DNA of 64,000 nt, from positions 20,707,541-20,771,540 of the forward strand of contig NC_133537.1 in NCBI RefSeq assembly GCF_048544455.1, in the 5' to 3' direction. Numbering within the stretch: position 1 is the stretch's first letter; every line of letters starts with the position of its first letter. A model generated the notes under the pieces. It did no database searches. It was not told the DNA's origin and saw only the letters and a list, made by a program, of their open reading frames with translations. The DNA is from Silene latifolia. Lineage: Eukaryota; Streptophyta; Magnoliopsida; Caryophyllales; Caryophyllaceae. The position numbers and the translations under genes were made by a program. This document shows, piece after piece, positions 1 to 11,492 of the stretch.

Positions 1-502
1 TAGGTGGGAACGGCTGCGTTCCCCCACTGGCAGAGCTCGTCCAGTGGACAGTCGGTGACGGAGATGGAGTGGAGTGCTTGATCGTGTATGATTGTTTGAG
101 TTGTGTTGGTTACTGTATTGTTGATTATATCACTCGTGTAAATAGATCGACCCGGTTAATGTTTTTAAAACTGCGGTGATCCATTCGGGGATGGTGAGCG
201 AGATATTGAGGGTATGACATGAGTATCGGGATAGTGGGATTGCCACGATCGATGATAGAAGTCTTCGCTGTAGCCTAGTAGTTTCATAGACATTTCAGAT
301 TAGTTGAAGAGAGCAATACATTTTGAGAACATGTATTAGTATTTGGTTTGGTTTTTGGATTGTAACCTTTCGCTAAAGTATTACTATTTAAATATCGTTT
401 CATTATTGTTTATTTGATTATCATTGCCTCGGGTAACCGAGATGGTAACGTCCTTATACCTGAGTGGTCCTGGTAAGGCACTTGGAGTATGGGGGTGTTA
501 CA
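1..502 (+). repeat. 5' LTR of chromovirus copy 1 (3' part only)
   Basis: The sequence matches the last ~500 bases of the 3' LTR at 6161-7503 and ends GGGGTGTTACA, the same terminus. Many small differences from the 3' LTR fall at CAG or CTG sites: compare 195-260 with 7195-7258. Confidence 0.93.
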
Positions 503-505
503 AAA

Positions 506-517
506 TGGTATCAGAGC
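506..517 (+). other. Primer binding site, initiator tRNA-Met
   Basis: TGGTATCAGAGC lies three bases after the LTR end. This is the usual plant tRNA-Met primer site. It is not a tRNA gene. Confidence 0.9.
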
Positions 518-989
518 GACGATCCTGAAACCTGTAACCAATGAACCCAATGAATATAGGGAGTCAATTAAAATGAACCCGGGGTAAAGGTTGTAGGAGC
601 TAATGCAAAGGCTTTGGAGACGTCCTAAAGTCGCGAACTCGCCCTACAATTTTGAACCGGTCACATGGGGGGAAATATATGTTAAGTCGTATGTGTTGTT
701 TGTTCGCTTGTGTGTGGATGTGATGAGGTGTGTTGTAAATGTTGGATGTTTGAAGTAGAAGTTGAGAATATGAATGAAATTGAAAAGATATATATATATA
801 TAGAACTGTATTGGAATGAGAAGCATGTTGAGTGATTACTATGTGGCATTAATAACATGATATAATTGTTTGTTAATCGCATGAGCAGTTGAGTAGCTTG
901 GTATGCATAATTAGGACATGATATCGTGTTTATAAGCTGTTTTACATGTTAGAATATGTCATAGTATGCGGGTAGCATATTCGAGTTAG

Positions 990-1260
990 CATGACTCGAT
1001 CGAGTGGGACTGACTTGATCGGGTGGGTTTTTGAAGTTTTTACGACCAGAATCGAGTTTTAGGGTACTCGATCGAGTAACTAGGGGTACTCGATCGAGTA
1101 GGGGGTCACTCGATCGAGTAGCCTGGCTACTCGGTCGAGTATGTTAGAGGTCAGAAGGTCTGTTTGTGTTCTGGAGTCGAGGTACTCGATCGAGTATGGG
1201 AAGCACTCGATCGAGTAGCCTCTTACTCGATCGAGTAGGTTGGGACACTCGATCGAGTAG
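990..1260. repeat. Palindrome array in leader of chromovirus copy 1
   Basis: The 14-bp perfect palindrome TACTCGATCGAGTA (some units begin CACTCG) forms two tetrads. Units start at about 1065, 1087, 1107, 1128 and at 1183, 1204, 1224, 1246, so spacing is 20-22 bp. One further core lies near 993. The array is between primer site and gag start, in the untranslated leader. A related array sits in the LTR. Confidence 0.9.
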
Positions 1261-1340
1261 CACACTGGGTAGCTTTGTTTTCGTGTTTTGAGGTTTAGTA
1301 CATGTGTTTATGTCTACCCTTTCTTATATATAGCTTCAAG

Positions 1341-2460
1341 ATGCCGCCTAAGAGAAACGCTTACTATGCGAGAGCTGAGACCATGAATACAGATGATATT
1401 GTTAAGATGTTGGAGCACCAGGATGCTCTTACTGAGGCCTTAAAGAAAGTGAATAAGGATAAGGAGGTTGATCACTCTAAGATCAGCCTTTACATAGCTA
1501 GGTTCAACCCAAAGGAGTACAAAGGGACCAGAGAACCAAACCTTCTTGACAAGCGGCATCGTGAAATGGAGAATATCTTGGACCCGGTTCATTGTCCCGA
1601 TGAGATGAGAGTAGAGCAAGCTGCGTTCTATCCGAGAGAGGCGGTGGTGAGTGGTGGGATAAGGTGAAAGTGAGTGCCAGAGAGATGTATGCTAACCAAG
1701 GCTTACCTGCTATACCTTGGGATGAGTTCCGTAGAGCCATGAGAAAAGAGTTTGTGCGGAGCATGTGAGAAGCAAGTCGAGAGAGGAGTTCGATGGGTTC
1801 AAGATGACATCTGACATGTCTGTGGCTGAGTACTATAAGCAGTTTAATGAGAAGTCTAGGTATGCCGAGGACATGGGATTGAGTGATGAGAATGCGCCGA
1901 GGTTTGAGAGGGGGTTGACCACTAGGATCATGGATAAGCTCCATGTAGGAGTCCTTGCGATGTTAAGGACGCTTATGAGAGAGCTGGGAGGGCTGAGAGG
2001 TTAGTGGAGATGGCTCAGGAGAGGTCTGGTGTTGAGAAAAGAAAGGCTGAGAGTGAGGGTGGTGGCCAATCTAGTCATAAGAAAGGCAACCACAATCAAG
2101 CTAAGGGGTTTTCTGCTGGGTCAGGGTTTAGTGCTAGGGCTTCCTTCGGGCGTGGCCGTGGGGGTAGCAAAGAATAGTTGGGGTATGACTTGCTTTGGGC
2201 GTGGCGGTGTCGGCCCACAAGAGACATGAGTGCACGAGTGTGCCTGGAGCTTTTCGGGGGGACGGGTCGGGAAGTTATTCTCGGGGACCCGCACAGAGTT
2301 ATGCGAGCAACAGACCAAGTGGGTCATGGTCTAACCGGGGGAGCCAGAGCTATCAGAGTGGAGGTAACCGCAACGGCGGTAATTCTTATCAGAAACCAGC
2401 TACAAACAACAACAACAATCAGGGGTCGGGTGCTAAGCCGGCCACAAAGATCTTGTCAGG
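1341..2460 (+). pseudogene. gag of chromovirus copy 1 (frame-broken)
   Basis: Begins at ATG 1341 (MPPKRNAYYARAE). The capsid-like region is recognisable in several frames: NPKEYKG near 1507-1527, and EYYKQFNEKSRYAEDMGLSDE near 1828-1890. A basic, Gly/Ser-rich tail and a CCHC zinc-knuckle remnant follow near 2190-2240. At least four frame changes interrupt it. Compared with the second copy, breaks fall where one copy has CAG, CTG or CCG and the other has an altered or shortened string, for example around 1755-1775. The frame breaks may therefore be assembly artefacts rather than decay. In an intact element this protein forms the virus-like particle. Confidence 0.85.
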
Positions 2461-2463
2461 GAG

Positions 2464-5400
2464 GTGGACGGAAGACCGATGGAAAAAGTTGTTCATGATG
2501 GACAAGAAAGCGGTGAGGAGGATGCACATGTTATCACTGGTACCTTTCTTGTTAACGGTATTCATACCTTTGTTTTGTTTGATTCGGGGGCTTCCCAGTC
2601 GTTTGTATCATCGAGTCATGTTAAAAGGTTGGGTTTGAGAGTATATGAGTCTGTGAGTGAGAAAGTTTTTATACCTTCGGGAGAGTCTGTATCTTGTGGG
2701 AGGTTGTTTAGGGATGTGTCTATGATAGTTGGGCAAGTCGACCTACCTGTAGACTTGCTAGAGTTTCCTTTTAACGGTTTTGAGATGATAGTCGGGATGG
2801 ATTGGCTGGGAAAGTATAAAGTTAAGATAGACTGTCATCAAAAGAAAGTGTCTTTGAGAGGGCCTAAGGGTGTTAGTGTGTCTTATCGTGGGTTTTTAGT
2901 CAAACCCAAAGTTAAGTTGATTGCAGCTATCACGTTGAAGTCTTATCCGAGGAAGGATGTCCTTTGATATTGTGCCATGTGAGAGATGACCGGATAGAGA
3001 GTCCGGCATTGACGAGATACCGGTGGTGGGAGAGTTTGTCGATGTTTTTTCTGACGAGATTAGGGTTGCCACCAAGAGAGAGATAGATTTTACCGTTGAG
3101 TTGAAACCGGGACGGGCCAATCTCTAAGGCACCGCACCGGATGGTTCCTAAAGAGATGGAGGAGCTCGGGGAAGCAGTTAGATGATCCGATAGAGAAGGG
3201 ATACATTAGACCTAGTGTATCGCCGTGGGGAGCACCGATTACTGTTTCGTGAAGAAGAAGGATGGGAGTTTGAGGTTATGCATAGATTACAAGAGAGCCG
3301 AACCGAGTGACGGTGAAGAACAAGTATCCTTTGCCAAGGATAGATGACCTGTTTGATCGGTTGAGTGGTGCATCGGTCTTTTCCAAGATTGATTTGAGGT
3401 CGGGGTACCATCGGTGAAGATTAGAGAGGTGGACATACCAAAGACGACTTTCACGTCGAGGTATGGTCATTATGAGTATGTAGTGATGCCGTTTGGGTTA
3501 TCTAATGCACCGGCCGTGTTTATGGATTTGATGAACAGAATCTTGGACGGTTTTTGGACAAGTTCGTGGTGGTGTTCATCGATGACATCTTAGTCTACTC
3601 TAAGACTAAGGAAGAGCATGAGGAGCATCCGAGGATTGTGTTGCGGACGTTGAGGGACCATGAGTTGTATGCTAAAACTGTCCAAGTGTGAGTTCTGGTT
3701 GGAGAAAGTTGCTTTTTCTGGGGCATGTGATCTCTAAGGAGGAGTAGTCGTGGATCCGGCAAAGATTGAGGCGGTGACAAAGTGGGAAGCACCAAAGAAT
3801 GTCGCTGAGATTAGGAGTTTCTTGGGTTTAGCTGGATACTACAGACGGTTCGTGAAAGATTTCTCCAAGATAGCTAGACCTATGACAGCTTTGATGAGGA
3901 AAGAGAACAGTTTTCGTTGGGATGAGAGTTGTGAGAAGGCGTTCCAAACATTAAAGGAGCGTTTGACCACGGCTCCTATCTTAGCATTGCCTGAAGGGAT
4001 TGAGAACTTTGAGGTTTATACAGATGCCTCAAAGAATGGGTTGGGATGTGTGTTCATGCAGAACGGTAAGGTGATTGCCTATGCTTCTAGGCAATTGAAG
4101 CCGTATGAGGAGAACTACCCTACACATGATCTAGAGTTGGGTGCGGTGGTGTTTGTTCTCAAGATTTGGAGACATTACCTTTATGGGGCGACCTTTAAGG
4201 TATTTTCTGATCACAAGAGTCTCAAGTACATCTTCACTCAAAAGGAGTTGAACATGAGACAGAGGAGGTGGATGGAGCTGATTGGCGATTATGACATGGA
4301 TATTATCTACCATGAAGGGAAAGCCAATGTCGTTGCAGATGCTTTGAGTAGGAATAGTGTACACTCTGTGTACAAAGCTCTATCTTTGATGAGGTTGAGA
4401 GATGAGGTGGGGAAGTTTGGGATACATATGATTCGAGAGAGGAGATCTTTGTGGGAGATTTGTGGTGCGGCTGATCTTTATGATGATATTCGAGGTAAAC
4501 AAGCTTTAGATCCTAAGATGGTTGAGTGGAGAGCTGGAGTAGAGAAAAGGACAGTGTCCCGATTTTCTATTCACACAGATGGTAGTTTGAGGTTTGATGG
4601 TAGGTGGTGTGTCCCTAATGATGAGGAGCTGAAAAAGACAATCATGACAGAGGCACATTGCACACCATATTCAGTACATCCAGGCGGAGACAAGCTATAC
4701 AAGGACTTGAAAAACACGTTTTGGTGGCCTGGGATGAAGAAAGAAACAGCTGAGTTCGTTGCCCGTTGTTTGACATGCCAGAGAGTAAAAGGGGAACAAC
4801 GACGACCACAAGGTAAGATTCAGTCTTTGGAGGTACCTGAGTGGAAGTGGGAATCCATTTCCATGGATTTTATCGTGGGTTTACCAAAGAGTCAACGGGG
4901 TAATAACATGATATGGGTGATAGTGGATCGACTGACCAAGTCAGCTCACTTTGTTCCAATGAAAGATACATGGACTAAAGCACAATTGGCTATGGCTTAT
5001 CGAAAGAATGTGCTTAAGTTACATGGAGTCCCTAAGGACATAGTGTCTGACAGAGATGCGAGGTTTATATCACGGTTCTGGAAAGAGTTGCAGGAATCCT
5101 TGGGTACAACTTTGAAGATGAGTACAGCTTTTCATCCTGCGACAGACGGTCAGACTGAGAGAACAATCAAAACTCTTGAGGATATGTTACGAGCTTGTGT
5201 GATGGACTTTGGTGGTAGCTGGGAACAGAGGTTGGATTTGATAGAGTTTTCTTAATACAACAGCTATCACACTAGCATTGGCATGGCACCGTTTGAGGCT
5301 TTGTACGGGAGGAGATGCAGGAGTCCGATTTGTTGGGACGACAGTGCTGAGGCAGTGGTTTTAGGACCAGAGATGGTACATGAGATGGTCGAACAGATTA

Positions 5401-5927
5401 AGATGATCAGGGAACGGATGAGAGCAGCTCAGGATCGACAAAAGAGTTATGCAGATCTACATCGCCGGGATATAGAGTTTCAGGTTGGGGATAAGGTTCT
5501 TCTGAAAGTGTCTCCTATGCGTGGTGTTATGAGATTTGGGAAGAAGGGCAAGCTGAGTCAAAAGTTCATCGGCCCTTATGAGATCTTAGAGCGAGTTGGG
5601 GAGGTTGCTTACCATCTGGCTTTACCTGCTGCTTTAGAGAGAGTGCATAATGTGTTTCATGTATCGCAGCTGCGGAAGTATGTGAGTGACCCATCACATG
5701 TGTTAGAGGCAGAGAGCATAGAACTAGGTGAGTCTTTATCATATCTTGAGGTACCTAAGCAGATCCTTGACCGGAAGGTTAGGAAGACTAGGAGTGGTGA
5801 GACAGTGTTGCATAAGATCCTTTGGTCTAACCACGAGACAGAGGAAGCTACATGGGAGGCAGAGGAGATCATGAGAGAGCGCTACCCTTTCCTTTTTGAT
5901 CAGGTATGTTTGGTTACGAGGACGTAA
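2464..5927 (+). pseudogene. pol of chromovirus copy 1: PR-RT-RH-IN-chromodomain
   Basis: The aspartic protease motif FDSGA is at about 2579-2593. The RT core FIDDILVY is at about 3575-3598, in a stretch with several frameshifts (2968-3750). From 3750 to 5927 a single frame is open except for one stop at 5253-5255. That stretch carries the RT thumb, RNase H ([11 protein letters not shown] near 4018-4050), the integrase zinc region (H-H-C-C near 4660-4790), the integrase catalytic core ([11 protein letters not shown] near 4863) and a C-terminal chromodomain-like segment. The stop at 5253 replaces the Tyr codon seen in copy 2. Length and domain order are normal for a chromovirus. Frame breaks in RT coincide with CAG/CTG/CCG sites. 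Confidence 0.92.
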
Positions 5928-6147
5928 CCTTGTTTCTTTTAGGGGGGTAGGAGATGATCGCAAAGAGTTTTAAGAGTTTTTATACCCTTTTTATGTTGTG
6001 TCGGTATAGTTGTTGTCGTTGAGTCGGGTTGAGTTTGAGTTAGTAACAAGTTTTTGTGTTGAGTTTGTTTCGATTGTTGAGTCGGGAGTGTTGTAGTATG
6101 AGTCTTTGTTTTATGTTGGTTTGAACTTCGGGGACGAAGTTCTTTTT

Positions 6148-6160
6148 AAGGAGGGAAGAC
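6148..6160 (+). other. Polypurine tract of chromovirus copy 1
   Basis: AAGGAGGGAAGAC lies immediately upstream of the 3' LTR, in the position of the plus-strand primer. The same tract precedes the 3' LTR of copy 2. Confidence 0.85.
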
Positions 6161-7503
6161 TGTAATACTCCGTATTTATGAGTCTTGGGGTACTCTATCG
6201 AGTAGGCCTTACTCTGTCGAGTAAGGGAGTTTTGCGAAATAAAATAGTTTCTGACCTGTTGGGTACTCGATCGAGTAACTACGATACTCGATCGAGTAGG
6301 GGGGTACTCGATCGAGTACACGGGCTACTCGATCGAGTAGCCGGTTCTGGAGTTGTTTTCTCGGGTTTTGTTAATTATGCGATTAAGGTATATAATCTTT
6401 TCGTCATTCATTCTAATCACTTTTCTAAAACCTAAATCACTGTGAGAAGAGAAAGCAAACTACGTTCATCACCTTAATCGCATTGTTAACAAATCCCGGA
6501 GCTTGGAAGGTCGGATTTCACTTGTCTTTACACCGTTGTAATCCTTGCGTCGAGGGTAAGACCTTTATATCGTTTTTATTATATTTCGTCAAAGTTAGTT
6601 AAACCCTAATATTGGGAATTGGGGATTTTGTTGTGTTATGTGCATAGTAGTAATTATGTGCTTGTATAATTAGGAGGAGGATTCGTAGAGGAAGCTTTTT
6701 GACTTCAAATTTTGTGAGATCGTCGACTATTGTGCTTTCCGGGTAGGGTTTCCCTACTCGGTATTACTTACATGTGGTGTGGTGTTGTCTTTGTAATTAG
6801 TATAATTGGTTGATTCAGACGATGTTGTGATTGTGATTGTGATTGTTTGTCTATGGTTCTCGAGATGCGTTCTCGGCTGAGTGGAGTCACTTGCGGGAGT
6901 GGCTTCACGCCCTAGTTTCGCCCTTCGTGGAACCCGCCACGGAAGGATGTGCACATTAATGGGACGGGAGGTTATCGCTCGGTATGATGAGCGGGGCTTA
7001 GGTGGGAACGGCTGCGGTCCCCCAACGCGTGGCTGGTCCAGTGGACGATCGGTGACGGAGATGGAGTGGAGTGCTTGATCGTGTATGATTGTTTGAGTTG
7101 TGTTGGTTACTGTATTGTTGATTATATCACTCGTGTAAATAGTACTGACCCCGGTTAATGTTTTTAAAACCTGCGGTGATCCATTCGGGGATGGTGAGCA
7201 GATATTGAGCAGGTATGACATGAGTACTGGGATAGCTGGGATTGCCACGATCAGATGATAGAAGTCTTCCGTTGTAGCCTAGTAGTTTCATAGACATTTC
7301 AGTTAGTTCAGTAGACAGCTGTTTTGAGAACATGTATTAGTATTTGGTTTGGTTTTTGGATTGTAACCTTTCGCTAAAGTATTACTATTTAAATATCGTT
7401 TCATTATTGTTTATTTGATTATCATTGCCTCGGGTAACCGAGATGGTAACGTCCTTATACCTGAGTGGTCCTGGTAAGGCACTTGGAGTATGGGGGTGTT
7501 ACA
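6161..7503 (+). repeat. 3' LTR of chromovirus copy 1 (1343 bp)
   Basis: Runs TGTAATACTCCG to GGGGTGTTACA. It carries two variant palindromes (6191, 6210) and a tetrad of exact TACTCGATCGAGTA units at 6264, 6285, 6305 and 6326. It also has a short GATTGT repeat near 6828-6846. ORFs inside it on either strand are not credible genes. Confidence 0.95.
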
Positions 7504-8941
7504 TTGTGATTCAGCAAACTTAAAATCCAACTGTATTATATGTTACTCCCCGAAATATTTTGTTATTGTACAAAAATGCCCATTTAAATTCTTATTAGTG
7601 ATATGAGCAATTAAGGTCTAAGGTGGTTATAGTTTTTACCACCTTAGGGGAAGAATGATAAGGAAAAGCTGGTAAAAACAAGCAACTATGTTATATCCCC
7701 AACTGAACTTGAAGTTCAGCAGTTTGTTTTCAATATGAAATACATCGAGTAGAGGTTCGTTGAATTAGAAATGATGGTATTCATTTGGTTATGAAGATGT
7801 ATTATAATACCAGTTTGATCACCTTATCAAAATGCAATATATTACTCCCTCCAAGTGATATGTATTTTCCCCTTTCTTTAATATATGTGAGGAGTATTTT
7901 ATTGAAAGGGGAAGATTGATAAAACTTGGAGGGAGTACATTAAATCTATGATTTAATTATAGACAGATTAGCCCTATATGTGGCATAGCGAGCTATAAAT
8001 TAGTCATAGAAAATATGTGTAATGAAAAATTAGATTCTTGTCAAATTGGAAATCACACATAAAATGTAGTGTGAAAGTCATATTGGTTCACTTATTTCAA
8101 GTAATAAGCAAATGGCAAGCATGGACAGTTGGTACTCCTCTAGAGTAGTAAAGAAATTTGGATGTTCCTGAAGTAACATAGATATCTGAATAATAATAGA
8201 TGACCTATATAGAAAAGGAATAGTACCATATACATTCGGATATCACTGATTCAGTACTGACAATATCGCGAGATATTGAAATTATATCGATATGTTTAAG
8301 GAACCAGTATGCATTTGCGCGCGGAGTTTAATGGACTAGGAAATGGGGATCTTAAATTTAAGTCCATTTTGGTTGTCGACATATAATCTACGATTATAAA
8401 TGAGCTCATGGACTAGAAGTCCAGTAATTGATTTAAAGTCAATTTAAGTTATGAATATTGGAAAAGGAAACTGTACAGTTGCATTATCGAGTCATCATCA
8501 TGTGCATTTAGAGATTTAGTTCATCATTTGCATATTAATTAGTTTTATTTTATATAAATTATTGTTATATAACTGTTAATTAGAATTAGTTTTATATCAT
8601 ATGCATGAACATGTTTTATAATATTGTTTTAAATGGATAAATGTTGAAACGGAGAAATATACTCTGATATATTCCAACGAGGATAACTCCCTATAGGAGC
8701 CTCTTAAATGATCATCATATGGCGATGCTTGATCAATTGAGTTTTGGGAACTCATGCTTATAAACCTCTACGACACAATTAAAAGGTTATCGTGATTATT
8801 TTCAAAATGGAATATTCAAACTCCTGTAGAGTTTACTTGAAGGAAATTATTGTTATTATCTCAACCTGAAATTTGAGTATATGAGAATAATGATTTAAAT
8901 GAGCTTCTTGTTAAACATGTGAAATTAGTTTATGGTTCAGA
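7504..8941. other. AT-rich relic sequence, no gene seen
   Basis: No coding region can be supported. The part just left of 8942 joins 10335 when the solo LTR is removed, and so probably belongs to the Copia relic. One small MITE (7845-7935) is embedded. Confidence 0.5.
7845..7935. mobile_element. Small Stowaway-like MITE (91 bp)
   Basis: Terminal inverted repeats CTCCCTCCAAGT and ACTTGGAGGGAG are flanked by TA on both sides (7843-7844, 7936-7937). TA duplication and the CTCCCTCC start are typical of Tc1/mariner-derived Stowaway elements. Confidence 0.8.
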
Positions 8942-10334
8942 TGTAATAACCCAAATAAATTTTATTTAATAATAGGACTATCCAAGACTTTATATATTCG
9001 ATTCATATAAGTTTTCTTTATAAACGAAAAAGGCCTTACTTTAGAAAACGACTAAGAGTATATGAGTCAGGACTCGTTACGACCTTCGTTTTTACTAACC
9101 CACACTATGTTAGATAACTATGAAAAAAAAGAAAAATAAGTTCTATACAAGCTCCACGTGGGGGAGTTCTACCTAAATGACTCACACCAAGCTAATTTCC
9201 CACACACCTCGTCTATATACACAAAGAGGAAAAAGAGACATAATACTTAGATGTGAGGTTTAATTAAAAACCAGAAGAAATAAAAATGGAATTCAGACGA
9301 GGGAGAAGCGGAGCATATAACAACAATTCAATAAGTGGTTGGATACTTCTTAAGCACTACTTTCTTAATATCATCCTTCATGCATGATATGGTATAATTT
9401 CAGGACCCTTCGTCGATATAAGTAATTGTTTTACCTTGAAATAAGAGATTAGAAATAATTGGTTATAATAGTTTTATTGTTAATTTCATCTTATGATTGT
9501 TATACTGCTCACATGTTATATTAGTTACCGTCTTATGAATATATGACTGTGATAAGGTTGTTGTTATCATATTGCATAATTGGCCAATTGTAGCATTCGG
9601 GATACGATTATTAATTTGAGATGACATTATTTAGAAAATCGAAACTGTGTACAGAGTAGGAGCGTTGGCTCCATATGAATTAAAGGGGCAGCGTTGGCAC
9701 CCGGAACGTTGGCTCCATATAAAGTAAAGGAGCGTTGGCTCCATATAAAGTAAATGAGCGCTGGCTCCAGGGGCGTTGGTTTATGTGAAAAAGTAATGTC
9801 TATTCTCTTCAGCAATGGTATACCGGCATTAGTGTGATGTGAATATATATCTTCTTGTTAGAAAAATGATATATTGTTTGGATACCATATTGGTCTCTGG
9901 TAAGCTAGGTACTCTGACATTATTAAATTGTGATATATAATGAGAACTGTTACTGAATAATGACATAAGGCTGGTGGAGGCAACTGCAGTCATACTCAGC
10001 CTGTGGTTGGTTGATTCCGTTAAGTTCACTCTTTTTCAGGTACAGTATCGGGGGGAGGCCAATTGCGAGGAAATTCGTATAGAAGATAAGAAGAATAAGA
10101 TGTATAATTAGGAAATAGAGTTATTAGTTTTTCTGCTAGTAAAATAATTAGCTTTAATTAGTAAATAGAGTTATTAATATAATTAGCTTTAATAGTTTAT
10201 TTATTTATTTTATTGTAAAAGCCTTGTATTATCCGAAGGGGGAATACGGCGGTGACGCCCGATATTTCCGCTGCTGTCTTTTGTTTATAAAAAGGGCTAT
10301 TTTGAGCTACCTGTCTGTTTTTCGGGGCGTTATA
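8942..10334 (+). mobile_element. Solo LTR, Ty3/gypsy-type (1393 bp)
   Basis: Starts TGTAATAACCC and ends GGGGCGTTATA, a slightly decayed version of the usual TG...CA gypsy LTR ends. Flanks are TCAGA (8937-8941) and CCAGA (10335-10339), four of five matching, consistent with a 5-bp TSD. No primer site or internal region is present, so it is a solo LTR left by recombination. Strand is inferred from LTR end motifs. It interrupts a Copia relic: the flanks read through as GGTTCAGAAGTACC when it is removed. Confidence 0.75.
9655..9785. repeat. Tandem repeat in solo LTR
   Basis: About five imperfect copies of a unit containing GCGTTGGCTCCATATAAAG, period about 24-27 bp. It lies inside the solo LTR and has no coding potential. 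Confidence 0.75.
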
Positions 10335-11285
10335 CCAGAAGTACCATAACGATTGGAAAATAATGTAGTAAAAGTCTACAATGAGAATGTCAATCCATAC
10401 ATATGTGGTTTAGCAAAGAAAATCAATCAAAGGTATTGAATGATTTATTCATAATTATCAGATTGATTCTCCTTACGACAAGAATTAAGGAATGATGGCT
10501 ACACTCTTTTTCCCTTCGACTAGGTTTTTTTATCCCAACGAATTTTTCCTAACAATGTTTTTAACGAGGTAGCACTATAAACGCATTATTACACTATAGT
10601 CATTAACGTCATTATTGTTGAGATGACAATTATTTTCGACATATAATATTATGTCATATATTGAGGAGAAATTTTATCGTAATTATGGAGGTATTATTTA
10701 AAATGAAGATCCAATAGTTATTATGAAATGATTATATCCAGATTGTTAGCTTCGAAAGAATATGACATTGAAGTTGTCAAGAATTACTATTGAGTGAAGA
10801 TTCAAGTTTATCAACCACAATGGGTATTACTTCAACGATCATCAAGAAGCAATGTCAGAGCATGGATCATTTCAAGATACATCAAGTTATGTAGTCATCA
10901 AGGGGAGTAGACATGCGTTGTACTCTTTTTCCTTATCCATGGTTTTATCCCACCGGGTTTTCCTTGGAAAGGTTTTAACGAGGCAGCTATTTTTATGCGT
11001 GTTTGAAGATTAGTGTACTTTTTTCCTTCACTAGCGTTTTTCCCATGGGGTTTTTCTAATAAGGTTTTTAACGAGGCATGTTCTCAGTAATGGACATCCA
11101 AGGGGGAGTGTTATGAAACATTATTATTATATGGATGTCCATATTATAGGATTATAGAATATATTATCTTTATGGAAACTCTACCTTTTGTGTTGTATAT
11201 ATATACTCTTCCTAATGGAATAAGAATATAGTTTTGTCTCTCTTTGCTTCTCTCTACAATTCTCTCATCTCTTTATTTCACAACA
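10335..11285 (+). mobile_element. Copia-type relic: 3' noncoding end and 3' LTR
   Basis: Three degenerate copies of a motif running from ACTCTTTTTCC to GGTTTTTAACGAGGCA lie near 10502-10573, 10920-10986 and 11007-11076. This motif is familiar from the region before the 3' LTR of plant Copia elements. The tract AAGGGGGAG precedes a 177-bp putative LTR (11109-11285, TGTTATGAAACA to CACAACA). No 5' LTR or clear pol was found. It probably continues leftward beyond the solo LTR, before 8942. Confidence 0.65.
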
Positions 11286-11492
11286 TTATTCAATATGCTT
11301 AATTTATCGTTATCATATAGTAATAATACATACTTCCTCAATTTTTTTAATCTTCCCATTTGTTTTAGAAAGTCAGAGTTTATGAACATTAACCGTAAAT
11401 ATGTTGAAGAATAAAGTTAACATAAGTAGACGAGTACGAACAAATTTCGTTTCAACAGGTTTGATTTTGGGTCCATGATTTTATGCCATTTC

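Larger units (their letters stand above)
1..7503 (+). mobile_element. Ty3/gypsy chromovirus, copy 1 (5' end cut by window)
   Basis: LTR retrotransposon with 5' LTR tail, tRNA-Met primer site, leader, gag, pol, polypurine tract and complete 3' LTR. Pol order is protease, reverse transcriptase, RNase H, integrase, which is the Ty3/gypsy order. The polyprotein ends in a chromodomain-like segment (ILWSNHETEEATWEAEEI, about 5815-5870), which points to a chromovirus, probably Tekay/Del-like (inference). A second copy lies at 27219-35436 in the same orientation. The 5' boundary and left TSD are outside the window, so the insertion site cannot be tested; the right flank begins TTGTG. Confidence 0.93.

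Noticed and set aside
506-517. tRNA-Met gene fragments
   Set aside because: TGGTATCAGAGC at 506, 11661 and 28554 always sits just after an LTR end. It is a primer binding site and no cloverleaf follows.
990-1260. CRISPR-like array of regularly spaced palindromes
   Set aside because: Spacers are only 6-8 bp and similar, and the array lies in the leader of a plant retrotransposon. There is no Cas context.
3595-4364. Minus-strand ORFs across pol
   Set aside because: Shadows of the reverse transcriptase/RNase H frame on the plus strand.
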